A stretch of 64,000 nucleotides of DNA from JALYGY01 sp963800975. Lineage in GTDB: Bacteria; Actinomycetota; Rubrobacteria; Rubrobacterales; Rubrobacteraceae. The DNA lies in assembly GCA_963800975.1 (NCBI GenBank), contig CAWDDB010000014.1, positions 124,001 through 188,000 on the forward strand, written 5' to 3'. The translations under genes and the position numbers were made by a program. Below, piece by piece: positions 17,008 to 24,793 of the stretch (its first letter is position 1; each line of letters begins with the position of its first letter). The notes below the pieces were generated by a model, which saw only the letters and a program-made list of their open reading frames with translations, did not search any database and was not told where the DNA came from.

Positions 17008-17816
17008 GGCTCTTCCCTCGCCGCTGCCTCCAGAGATCTTTCGGGCATGCGCAGCGAGAGACAGCTCAGCCCGCCGTCCACCTTCCGGAACTCGCTCGTG
17101 TCGACCTCGATGACGTCGTAACCCCTGCCGGCGATCTGCTCGCTCGTTCTCTGGTATCCCGCCGGCACCAGGACGCGGTCGTTGACCCGGACGCAGTTGG
17201 CCGCGTACTCTTCCTCCGGCGGCACGACGATCCTGTCGAAGGAGCCGAACTCGCCCTCATCCACGAGCTCTCCGGCCACGACCAGGTCGTCGCCCCCGAG
17301 GTAGGCAACCCCTGTCTTGAGGTGCAGGTACTTCTGCAACCCCACGAAGGAGACGCCGAAGCCGTGGTCCCGCAGTATTTCTGCCAGCTGTTCGGCGCCC
17401 TCCCTGTTCGTCCTCCGCGTCAGCCCGATGTAGAAGCGATCTCCCACCTGCAGTACGTCTCCGCCGTCCAGCGTCCCGGGGTCGACGACGCGCTCGACGA
17501 GCCCGTAGGTCTCCGACAGCGCCTGCTCTACGTCCCCGACCTCACCACGCCTGTCTGGAGCCCCGGGGTTCGCGACGATCGCGCAGCGGTCGGTCACGAC
17601 GGCGGTGTCCTCGACGAAGACCGAGTCCGGGTACGCCGCGTCGGCGTCGAGCACGGCAACTTCGAGGCCGCACCTTTGGAGGGCGCTCACGTAGCCGCCG
17701 TGTTGCTCACGGGCCCGCTCGTAATCCGGCCTACCGAGACTCGCGGAGGTGATTCCGGCCTCCAGGTTCTCGGGAACGGCCCTGGCTATGGCCCCGACGA
17801 AGATCGGCTGCGTCAC
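17004..17816 (-). CDS. N(G),N(G)-dimethylarginine dimethylaminohydrolase-like amidinohydrolase
   Basis: A 270-aa guanidino-modifying enzyme. The DDAH active-site set is recognisable: the FVEDTAVV acidic motif, the catalytic His in YLHLKTGVAYL, AANCVRVND, and the catalytic Cys in VDGGLSCLSL, matching the human DDAH Cys region. DDAH cleaves methylated arginines to citrulline. It is linked to hemC and cobA-hemD by GTGA four-base overlaps on both sides, so it is part of the heme operon. No arginine-catabolism gene is nearby. Arginine deiminase is less likely on length and motifs. Confidence 0.82.
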   Translation of the reverse strand: MTQPIFVGAIARAVPENLEAGITSASLGRPDYERAREQHGGYVSALQRCGLEVAVLDADAAYPDSVFVEDTAVVTDRCAIVANPGAPDRRGEVGDVEQALSETYGLVERVVDPGTLDGGDVLQVGDRFYIGLTRRTNREGAEQLAEILRDHGFGVSFVGLQKYLHLKTGVAYLGGDDLVVAGELVDEGEFGSFDRIVVPPEEEYAANCVRVNDRVLVPAGYQRTSEQIAGRGYDVIEVDTSEFRKVDGGLSCLSLRMPERSLEAAAREEP

Positions 17817-18739
17817 GGGCTCCTGACCTCCCGGATCTCCCCCAGCACGACGGAGGCGCCCTGCGCCAGCAGATCCCCCGCCAGCCTGGACCCTACCTCC
17901 TCGGGGTCGTCGCCCTCGGCCCCGCCGCGGTACACAAGCGCGCCGTCGGGGGAGACCACGACGCCGCGAAGCCGCACCACGCCGCCTCGCGCGACGCCGA
18001 GCGCCCCAACCGGAACCCGGCAACCCCCTTCGAGCGCGCGCAGCATCGCCCGCTCCGCCAGTAGCGCTTGCTCGCTCTCCTCGTGGTTCATGGCCTCCCT
18101 GATGCGGTCCCGCAAACCTCGGCCCTCAAGCGTGGCGACCGCCAACGCCCCTTGCCCTACCGCCGGTAGCATGACGTCGGGCGGGATGGTCACGTACGGC
18201 GCGTCGAGACCCAGCCTCTCGAGCCCGGCCCTGGCCAGGACGACGGCGTCGGCCTCTCCCTCCCGCATCTTCCGGACCCTCGTGTCCACGTTGCCCCGGA
18301 TATCGACTATCTGCAGGTCCGGCCTCCGGTGCAGGAGCTGGGCTCGACGCCTGACGCTCGAGGTCGCCACCACCGCGCGCTCCGGCAACCGGTCCACGTC
18401 GTGGCGTCCTTCGGAAACGAGGGCGTCGGAGGGGTCGCGCCGCTCGGTGATCGCAGCGAGCGTTATCCCTTCGGGTAGTTCGGTGGGGACGTCCTTGAGC
18501 GAGTGGACGGCGAGGTCTATCTCGCCCCCGAGGAGCGCCTCGTCGAGCTGGCGGGTGAAGACGTCGCGCCTGTCGATAACAGAGAGCGGGGTGTCTGGGT
18601 GGTGGTCGCTCGTGGTCCTGATGACGCGCACCTCGACCTCCAGACCCGCATCGCGCAGCCTCCCGGCGCACGCTTCGGCCTGCACCAGGGCAAGCCTGGA
18701 GCCCCGCGTTCCGAGGACGACGGTTTCGGTTTGGATCAT
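17813..18739 (-). CDS. hemC: Porphobilinogen deaminase (hydroxymethylbilane synthase)
   Basis: A 308-aa enzyme that polymerises four porphobilinogens to hydroxymethylbilane. It has GTRGSRLALVQA, the catalytic Asp region DLAVHSLKDVP, the Arg-rich SVRRRAQLL and the dipyrromethane-cofactor Cys in EGGCRVPVGA. The start ATGA overlaps the hemA stop by four bases and its own stop overlaps the next gene, so the three are tightly coupled. The order hemA-hemC-hemD-hemB-hemL matches the common Gram-positive arrangement apart from the inserted hydrolase. Confidence 0.95.
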   Translation of the reverse strand: MIQTETVVLGTRGSRLALVQAEACAGRLRDAGLEVEVRVIRTTSDHHPDTPLSVIDRRDVFTRQLDEALLGGEIDLAVHSLKDVPTELPEGITLAAITERRDPSDALVSEGRHDVDRLPERAVVATSSVRRRAQLLHRRPDLQIVDIRGNVDTRVRKMREGEADAVVLARAGLERLGLDAPYVTIPPDVMLPAVGQGALAVATLEGRGLRDRIREAMNHEESEQALLAERAMLRALEGGCRVPVGALGVARGGVVRLRGVVVSPDGALVYRGGAEGDDPEEVGSRLAGDLLAQGASVVLGEIREVRSP

Positions 18740-20025
18740 GAAGGTCTGGAGCGGTGCAGCTCTACCCCGAGGCCTTCCAGGGCGAGGAGGCGGCGACGGA
18801 CCTCGACGCTCTCCAGGGGGTGTCCGGCCTCGGCCAGCGCCTTCAGCTCGGAGATGGGGCCGTGCAAGAGCTTGTTCATCAGCGAGTGGCTCATCCGCTC
18901 GACGGCGGCCTCCTCCTCGGGAGAGAGGTCCATCCTCTTCAGGGCCCGCGAGAGCTCGTGGCGCCGGATCCGCTCCGCCCCGTCCCTCAACTCCTTGATG
19001 AGCGGGACGGCGTGCAGGGAGCTGAGCCAGCCCATGAACTCGAGGACCGCGGGGGAGATCATGGCCTCCCCTTTCTCCGCCGCCTCACCCCGGTCGTCGG
19101 CGTTGCGCTCGACCACGGCCTGCAGGTCGTCCATGTCGTACAAGAAGGCCCGTTCCAGGGTCTGCACGACGGGGTCGACGTCGCGCGGAACCGCGATATC
19201 TATGAAGAACAGGGGCTCCTCGCGCCTGGCGAGCGCGGCCTCGACCGGCTCGCTGCTTACCACCCACTCCCCCGAGCCGGTCGAGCTTACGACGACGTCC
19301 ACCTCGACCAGCTCGTCGGAGAGGTTGTCGAAGGAGACCGCCCGACCGCCGATCCTCTCGGCGAGCCTGGCCGCGCGCTCGGGGGTGCGGTTCGCGATCC
19401 GGATCTCCCGCACGTTCCTCGCCTTGAGGTGTTTGATCAGCAACTCGCTCATGTCGCCGGCGCCGAGCACCAGCGCCTTCCGCCCCTCGAGCGACCCGAA
19501 GACGCCCTCCGCGAGCTTCGCGGCGACGTGCGGCACGGAGAGCGAGCTGTCCCCGATCCCGGTCTCCGAGCGCACCTGCTTGCCAACCCTGAGCGAGGTG
19601 TGGAACAGGCGGTTCAGCACCACTCCGGTGCGCTGTTCCTCCGTGGCCATCCTGTAAGCCTCGCGAACCTGGCCCAGGATCTGGCCCTCCCCGACGACCA
19701 TCGAGTCGAGCGAGCTCGCCACCCGGTAGAGGTGCCTGACGGCCTCGGAGTCCGTGAGCCAGTAGGTGTCCGCGTCGAGCGAGGACCGCTCCACCCCGCG
19801 GTCTTCGGCCAGGAGGTCGAGGATCCGCGAGCGGGCGCCGGCGTCCTCGACTACGGCGTAGATCTCGGTCCGGTTGCAGGTCGAGAGCAAGACGGCCTCC
19901 TCGGCCACGCCCTCCTCACCTAGCCGCTGCAGGAAGCGCCGGCCGGCGCACGTGGGGAACGCGATCCGCTCGCGAACCTCCACCGGCGCGGACCGGTGGC
20001 TCATCCCCGCAACCGCGACAAGCAC
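18736..20025 (-). CDS. hemA: Glutamyl-tRNA reductase
   Basis: A 429-aa enzyme that reduces glutamyl-tRNA to glutamate 1-semialdehyde, the committed step of the C5 route. The catalytic Cys50 is in LLSTCNRTEIY, followed by GEGQILGQVREAY, the NADPH loop VLGAGDMSELL and the C-terminal dimerisation helix. GTG 20025 is chosen because GAGGGAGGTGAG precedes it at ideal distance and the VLVAVAGMSHRSAPVEVRE opening is canonical. It overlaps sirC by 25 bases. Confidence 0.95.
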   Translation of the reverse strand: MLVAVAGMSHRSAPVEVRERIAFPTCAGRRFLQRLGEEGVAEEAVLLSTCNRTEIYAVVEDAGARSRILDLLAEDRGVERSSLDADTYWLTDSEAVRHLYRVASSLDSMVVGEGQILGQVREAYRMATEEQRTGVVLNRLFHTSLRVGKQVRSETGIGDSSLSVPHVAAKLAEGVFGSLEGRKALVLGAGDMSELLIKHLKARNVREIRIANRTPERAARLAERIGGRAVSFDNLSDELVEVDVVVSSTGSGEWVVSSEPVEAALARREEPLFFIDIAVPRDVDPVVQTLERAFLYDMDDLQAVVERNADDRGEAAEKGEAMISPAVLEFMGWLSSLHAVPLIKELRDGAERIRRHELSRALKRMDLSPEEEAAVERMSHSLMNKLLHGPISELKALAEAGHPLESVEVRRRLLALEGLGVELHRSRPS

Positions 20026-20615
20026 CCGCTCACCTCCCTCTCGAGCTGCTCGCTCGGCGCCACGCCCTCCAGCCGATCCGAGTGCAGCCTCTCCACGAGC
20101 CCCGACCACTCGGGCCCGAACAACGCTTCCAGCTGGTCCCTGATCCCGCGCGCCAGCGTGGGCGACGCCCCCCCGGTCGAGACGGCTACCTGCAGCCTGC
20201 CGCGCCGCAACGTCGAAGGGAGCGCGAAGTCTCCCTCAGCCGGCCTGTCCGCCACGTTGACCGGGATGCCGCGCTCGGCCGCCTCCTCGGCTACGGCCGC
20301 GTTCACCTCGCGCGCGTCTGTGGCAGCGAACGCCAGGAACGCGCCCTCGAGATCCCCGCTCCTGTACGGGCGGCGGTGGACCTCGACGGCCACGCTCTCG
20401 AGCTCGGGGCCTACCTCGGGCGAGACCACCACGACCTCTGCCCGCGCCTGCAGCAGCTTGCGCGCCTTCCTGCCGGCGACCCCGCCGCCCCCGACGACCA
20501 CGCACCGCCGACCGGAGAGGTCGAGGAATATGGGGTAAAGAACGGCGTTCCTGTCTTCTATCACGCCCTCCCGGTCCGCGGGGAAAGCCCCCTGGGTAGC
20601 CGAAAAGTCTAGCAT
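20001..20615 (-). CDS. sirC: Precorrin-2 dehydrogenase / sirohydrochlorin ferrochelatase-type protein
   Basis: A 204-aa protein of the CysG N-terminal/Met8 type that oxidises precorrin-2 to sirohydrochlorin. YPIFLDLSGRRCVVVGGGGVAGRKARKLL gives the NAD-binding fold, and STGGASPTLARGIRDQLE is the conserved helical region. With cobA it completes most of a siroheme branch. ATG 20615 is used, but the family consensus begins near YPIFLDL, so a GTG at 20564 could be the true start. It is the first gene of the hem run. Confidence 0.87.
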   Translation of the reverse strand: MLDFSATQGAFPADREGVIEDRNAVLYPIFLDLSGRRCVVVGGGGVAGRKARKLLQARAEVVVVSPEVGPELESVAVEVHRRPYRSGDLEGAFLAFAATDAREVNAAVAEEAAERGIPVNVADRPAEGDFALPSTLRRGRLQVAVSTGGASPTLARGIRDQLEALFGPEWSGLVERLHSDRLEGVAPSEQLEREVSGCLSRLRG

Positions 20616-20682
20616 AAGAGACTACCCGTTATCATCGAGCACAAAGTGTTGCATAGGCAATCCTTGGCCGCCGTGTAAGGGT

Positions 20683-21141
20683 TCACGCGCCGGCAGGCTC
20701 CTTGGTCTTTCGGAGCAGCTTGATCTCCCCGATCTCCATGCCCTTGTCGACGGCCTTGCACATGTCGTAGATCGTGAGCGCGGCCACGCCTACCGCCGTC
20801 AGCGCCTCCATCTCGACGCCCGTCCGGTCGCTCGCACTGGCGGTCGCTACTACGACTATGCCCTCCCGCTCTACCTCGAACTCGACGTCAACGGACGTCA
20901 GGTCTATGCCGTGGCAAAGGGGGATAAGATCGGGGGTTCGCTTGGCCGCCATGACGCCCGCGATCCTCGCGGTGTTGAGCGCGTCTCCCTTGGGCAACGC
21001 CCGCTCCTTCAGGAGCTCCACGGTCTGCGCGGACATCCTGACCCGTCCGCTCGCCGTGGCCGTGCGCCGGACCACAGCCTTCTCCCCCACGTCGACCATC
21101 CGGGCCGCGCCCTCGCGATCCAGGTGGGAAAACTCGGCCAC
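20683..21141 (-). CDS. moaC: Cyclic pyranopterin monophosphate synthase
   Basis: A 152-aa protein that acts with MoaA in the first stage of molybdenum cofactor synthesis. It has the full MoaC pattern: MVDVGEKAVVRRTA, AAKRTPDLIPLCHGI, the TGVEMEALTAVGVAALTIYDMCK active-site helix and KLLRKTKEP at the end. The start is GTG 21141, four bases after the upstream stop. Other moa genes are not in the window. Molybdenum cofactor together with the sel genes would suit a selenocysteine-containing molybdoenzyme, but none is visible here. Confidence 0.94.
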   Translation of the reverse strand: MAEFSHLDREGAARMVDVGEKAVVRRTATASGRVRMSAQTVELLKERALPKGDALNTARIAGVMAAKRTPDLIPLCHGIDLTSVDVEFEVEREGIVVVATASASDRTGVEMEALTAVGVAALTIYDMCKAVDKGMEIGEIKLLRKTKEPAGA

Positions 21142-21144
21142 GCC

Positions 21145-21849
21145 TCACACCTCCAGCTCTGTCCTGACGATCCGGTGGTCGCTCAAGCTCCTCGTCACCT
21201 CGTAGCCCATCTCCCGGAAGCCTCCCCGGTAGAGCACGAAGTCTATCCTGCGCTCGGTCTCGTGCGTTGGCTCCCCGGTTCCGAACGGGCGCAGGCCCGT
21301 CGCCAGCAGGAAATCCTTGAGGAAGAGGTTCTCTGTCGTTGTGTTGAAGTCTCCGGTCACGACGGTCTCATCCGCGTCGAGCAATCGCGTTAGCAGATCC
21401 AGACACCCGTTCCTCAGGCCGTGTTCGTAGGGCAGGTGCGTATTGACCACCCGGTACTCCCTTCCGGCCCACAGCATGCGAGCCGTCTGCGCCACCCGTG
21501 GCTCCAGGCCGTCCGTCCAGGTGGGACGCCCGGCCCTGCGCAGGGCGTTGCTGCGGCGCAGCGACCAGCGGTTGGGAAGAGCGCCGCGGTAACCGTTCAG
21601 CGACGCCGTACGGCGCTCGAGGAAACGCGCTCCATCCGGGAGCACGATCACCAGGTACAGCAGGCCGTACTTGGCGGGCGAGACAAAGGCCCGGGAACCG
21701 AGCGCCCACTTGATCCTCGAAGCTCGCACGGGATTTACCTCCTGAAGACAGACCAGCGTCTCCTCTTCGCGGAGGATAGCGTCGAGCGCAGGATCTCGAC
21801 CCTTCCGCTCCTGAAACGTGTTGTACGTGACGACGGTCAACCGCGGCAT
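21145..21849 (-). CDS. Endonuclease/exonuclease/phosphatase-family protein
   Basis: A 234-aa EEP-fold phosphohydrolase. The family motifs are all visible in order: TYNTFQE, CLQEVNP, VVNTHLPYEHGLR, VVTGDFNTT, RRIDFVLYRG and SLSDHRIV, covering the catalytic Asp/Asn/His and metal-binding Glu. Such proteins cut nucleic acids or dephosphorylate lipids and nucleotides. No secretion signal is present, so a cytoplasmic role is likely. The gene touches moaC (three-base gap); the substrate cannot be told. Confidence 0.85.
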   Translation of the reverse strand: MPRLTVVTYNTFQERKGRDPALDAILREEETLVCLQEVNPVRASRIKWALGSRAFVSPAKYGLLYLVIVLPDGARFLERRTASLNGYRGALPNRWSLRRSNALRRAGRPTWTDGLEPRVAQTARMLWAGREYRVVNTHLPYEHGLRNGCLDLLTRLLDADETVVTGDFNTTTENLFLKDFLLATGLRPFGTGEPTHETERRIDFVLYRGGFREMGYEVTRSLSDHRIVRTELEV

Positions 21850-21864
21850 CGGTAGAGACCCACC

Positions 21865-22635
21865 CTAACCCCTGCGAGCAGTAACAACAGGTTGGTAGTA
21901 GCCGCTCTCTTCGGGGGAGTGCCAGGCGACCTTCTGGAAACCTGCTTCGTGCAAGATCTCGGTGAGCTCCTCGCGCAGAACGGCCCTGTAACGCGTCTCG
22001 TGGTGTTGGGTATCCCAGCCATCACCCGACTCGCCGACCAGGAACAGGTGCACGGTGTAGGTGCGCCCATCGTCAGCCCAGTCCCACGCCTGGAAGTAAA
22101 TCCGGCGTCCCTCCGCCGTGTCGATGACGCTCGGCATCGTGGCGCTCGGCCGTTCGCGCAACACCCGATCGTAGTCCCTTATGCTGCCAAGGAACAGGCC
22201 GTGGGGGCTCAATTTGGCCCTGATGTTCCTCGCAGAAAGTCGGAGATCCTCCTCCTCTAGCAGGTGCGGCAGCGAGTTGTCACAGGAGATCACCACGTCG
22301 AACGTCCCCTCCACCTGGTCGCCGAGAGAGCGGAAGTCCGCCACCCCGAAAGTCATCGGGACACCGAACCTCCTGGCCTCCGCCCGCGCTCGCCCTATGG
22401 CCTCGGGACTAAGGTCGGTAGCATGGACCTCATGGCCCTTTAGGGCGAGGCCTATTGCCTGCGTCCCGATCCCGGCCGAGCAGTCAAGGATCGAGCGGTG
22501 TCCGGCGCCCATCTGTGCCAGTATTACGTGGTCCAACGCCTCTCCCTGCCAGCGAACCGCCCGGTCCCAATCGCTAAAGATGAGATGGTAGCGCCCGGAG
22601 AGGCCGTCGTAGAACTCTCTCACTGTGGCGGCCAT
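21865..22635 (-). CDS. SAM-dependent class I methyltransferase
   Basis: A 256-aa Rossmann methyltransferase with motif I ILDCSAGIGTQAIGLALKG, acidic loop HATDLSPEAIGRARAEA, and VISCDNSLPHLLEEED. The pattern resembles glycine N-methyltransferase-like enzymes, but the substrate is not determinable. ATG 22635 is chosen for the GAGGAG eight bases ahead; a longer frame would read through the tRNA gene. It begins only 21 bases after the tRNA-Sec 3' end and is probably in the same primary transcript. Confidence 0.82.
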   Translation of the reverse strand: MAATVREFYDGLSGRYHLIFSDWDRAVRWQGEALDHVILAQMGAGHRSILDCSAGIGTQAIGLALKGHEVHATDLSPEAIGRARAEARRFGVPMTFGVADFRSLGDQVEGTFDVVISCDNSLPHLLEEEDLRLSARNIRAKLSPHGLFLGSIRDYDRVLRERPSATMPSVIDTAEGRRIYFQAWDWADDGRTYTVHLFLVGESGDGWDTQHHETRYRAVLREELTEILHEAGFQKVAWHSPEESGYYQPVVTARRG

Positions 22636-22656
22636 ATTCTCCTCGGCTCTGATCCG

Positions 22657-22746
22657 CGGAATGCGGGGGAATCGAACCGCCACGGCCTCCTCGGAGGCCG
22701 CAAACCGGTTTTGAAGACCGGCCGGGCCACCAGGCCCACGCATTCC
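22657..22746 (-). tRNA. selC: tRNA-Sec (anticodon UCA)
   Basis: The transcript folds as a selenocysteine tRNA: acceptor GGAATGC(G) pairing with (C)GCATTCC, G discriminator, D arm GGGCC-TGGT-GGCCC, anticodon arm CCGGT-CTTCAAA-ACCGG with UCA at 22712-22714, an eight-pair variable arm capped by CGAG, and T loop TTCGATT. CCA is not encoded. selA and selB are about 2 kb upstream on the same strand, which supports the identity. Odd points: only 12 positions make up the 3' acceptor-plus-T strand (13 is usual for bacterial tRNA-Sec), and the T stem GGCGG/CCCCC has a C-C mismatch. A TAGAAT -10-like box lies at 22768-22773. Confidence 0.92.
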
Positions 22747-22869
22747 GTCTGCCGTCCACCGGCGTCCATTCTAGTACACGCTAGTCGGAGTCGTTGAGCT
22801 AACCGGGGATGATCCCGACCGGGTCTGATGCGGGCACTCCTGGCACGTTCCGATACCCAGTCGGATCAC

Positions 22870-24693
22870 CTAGCATGGGTCCAGCTCGCCGGAGGCAACA
22901 TGGCACAACTCGCGCGGTAGTGGACCGCCGGTGTCCGGCAGGAGCGCGCTCTGGGCACGCGCGTCATCCTGTCCGAACGCAGCCTGCTCGCCGCTACGGG
23001 GATCGGTGGTGGCGAGGCGCTCGCCCGTATCAGGGTCTATCCCAACGGCCTGGACCCGCGGGAGATCGGCGTACTCGCCCTCGGGTTCGACCTCGTGGCC
23101 GCGGGCGACGAGTTCGGCCTCCGCGACGGCAGAGACACGCCCGTCCTCGAGGATGAGGGCCGGAGGTTCCTGGGCGTCCAGCCGCGGAGCGTCCACGGCA
23201 TGGGCCGGGTCCATCCCGTAATCCACGGTGTTTACGATGGCGTGAAGCACGCCCATGACAATCAGGGAGCCACCGGCGCCGCCAACAACGAGCGCAGGCT
23301 TACCCCTCTCCACCACGATGGTCGGGCTCATCGACGAGCGAGGACGCTTGCCGGCCTCGGGTTCGTTGGCCATGCCGGGATCGTCGAAGTCCGTCAGCTC
23401 GTTGTTGAGCAGAAAGCCTGCCCCCGGAACGGTCACGGCGCTCCCGAAGCTCTGCTCGATGGTGCAGGTGAGCGCGACCGCGTTGCCCTCAGCGTCCAGG
23501 ACCGAGAGGTGCGTGGTGCTGGATCTCGAGCTGTCGTCCGAGCCCGCCGGCCTTCCCGCCTCTCCCAGGTCTCCCGGCTCGAAGGCGGGGTTTGCCTCTT
23601 GCTTGCTGATGTCTTCGCGTCGACGGTCGGCGTACTCCTGGCCCGTCAGCTCGTCGACCGGAACCTCCACGAAATCCGTGTCCGCGACGTACTCGGCCCT
23701 GTCGGCGAAGGCTATCTTCTGCGCCTCGGCCAGCAGGTGCAGCGAGTCGGCCGAGGCCTGGTCCATTCTCGCGAGGTCGTAGCCCTCGAGGATGTTGAGC
23801 ATCTCGAGCACGGCGATGCCGCCGGAGGTGGGCGGGGGCATCGCTATGACCTCGCGCCCCCGGTATTCTCCCTCGAGCGGTTCGCGCCACTTCGCCTCGT
23901 AGCCGGCCAGATCCTCGCGCGTGATCAGGCCCTCGTCCCCCGGGTAATCCCCGGCCCCTTGCATGTCGGCGACGATCTTGTCCGCGATCTCGCCCTCGTA
24001 GAAGGCCCCCGCACCCTCCTCCCCTATCAGCGCCAGGGTGTCGGCGAGGTCCGGCTGGACGAGGGTCGAGCCCGGCTCGTAGGGTCTCTTCCCGTCGACC
24101 AGATACTGCTCGCGGCTGCCGGGGAAGAGCTTGAGGCGGCCGAGGTTGTTTCCCATCTCCTCCGAGGTCGTCTCCGAGACCTCGACGCCCTCGCGCGCAA
24201 GCCTCTCCGCGGGCACCGTAGCCTCCGCAAGCGTGATGGAGCCGTAGCGGTCCAGCGCCTTCTCGATCCCCGCGACCGTTCCCGGAACGCCGACCGTCTT
24301 GTGTCCGCTGTAGGCGTTGTAGATCCCGTTCCCCCCGAACGAGTCTGGCTCGATGGCGGCCGGGGCCGTCTCGCGAAAGTCGAGCGCCGCCGTCTCACCG
24401 TCCGCGCCGCGATACACCATAAAGCCGCCACCGCCGATGCCGCAAGACTGGGGCCTGGCGACGTTGAGCGCAAAGACCGCCGCAGCGGCGGCGTCCACGG
24501 CGTTGCCCCCGCCGTCGAGGACCTCGAGCCCCGCCTGCGAGGCCTCGGGCGATTCCGTGGCGACGACCCCCTCGCCGCTGCTCGCCGACTCCCGAAAAAG
24601 GGAGCCTTCCGTCCCGGCCTGCGCTGCCGAACCTTCCCCGACAAAGAGAACACTTAGGGTGATGATCACCGCCGCGGCGAGACCCTGGCGCAT
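22870..24693 (-). CDS. ggt: Gamma-glutamyltransferase (exported)
   Basis: A 607-aa N-terminal-nucleophile hydrolase that cleaves gamma-glutamyl bonds such as that in glutathione. An N-terminal signal sequence (LAAAVIITLSVLFVGEGSAAQA) directs export. The autoprocessing site is STTHLSV, with Thr393 as the nucleophile opening the small subunit, and GGAGG and SMSPTIV lie downstream. ATG 24693 has GGGAGGGGAG ahead; upstream extension is not supported. It sits between selB and tRNA-Sec on the same strand, an unusual neighbour for Sec genes. A 99-base gap separates it from selB. Confidence 0.92.
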   Translation of the reverse strand: MRQGLAAAVIITLSVLFVGEGSAAQAGTEGSLFRESASSGEGVVATESPEASQAGLEVLDGGGNAVDAAAAAVFALNVARPQSCGIGGGGFMVYRGADGETAALDFRETAPAAIEPDSFGGNGIYNAYSGHKTVGVPGTVAGIEKALDRYGSITLAEATVPAERLAREGVEVSETTSEEMGNNLGRLKLFPGSREQYLVDGKRPYEPGSTLVQPDLADTLALIGEEGAGAFYEGEIADKIVADMQGAGDYPGDEGLITREDLAGYEAKWREPLEGEYRGREVIAMPPPTSGGIAVLEMLNILEGYDLARMDQASADSLHLLAEAQKIAFADRAEYVADTDFVEVPVDELTGQEYADRRREDISKQEANPAFEPGDLGEAGRPAGSDDSSRSSTTHLSVLDAEGNAVALTCTIEQSFGSAVTVPGAGFLLNNELTDFDDPGMANEPEAGKRPRSSMSPTIVVERGKPALVVGGAGGSLIVMGVLHAIVNTVDYGMDPAHAVDAPRLDAQEPPALILEDGRVSAVAEAELVARGHEVEPEGEYADLPRVQAVGIDPDTGERLATTDPRSGEQAAFGQDDARAQSALLPDTGGPLPRELCHVASGELDPC

Positions 24694-24793
24694 CGCAGCT
24701 CCCCTCCCTTCGAGCGAACCGAGGCTAAACACTAACCCTCGGGGCGACCAGAAGCAAAACCACCGGGCGACCACGAATTTCCCGAGCACCTAC

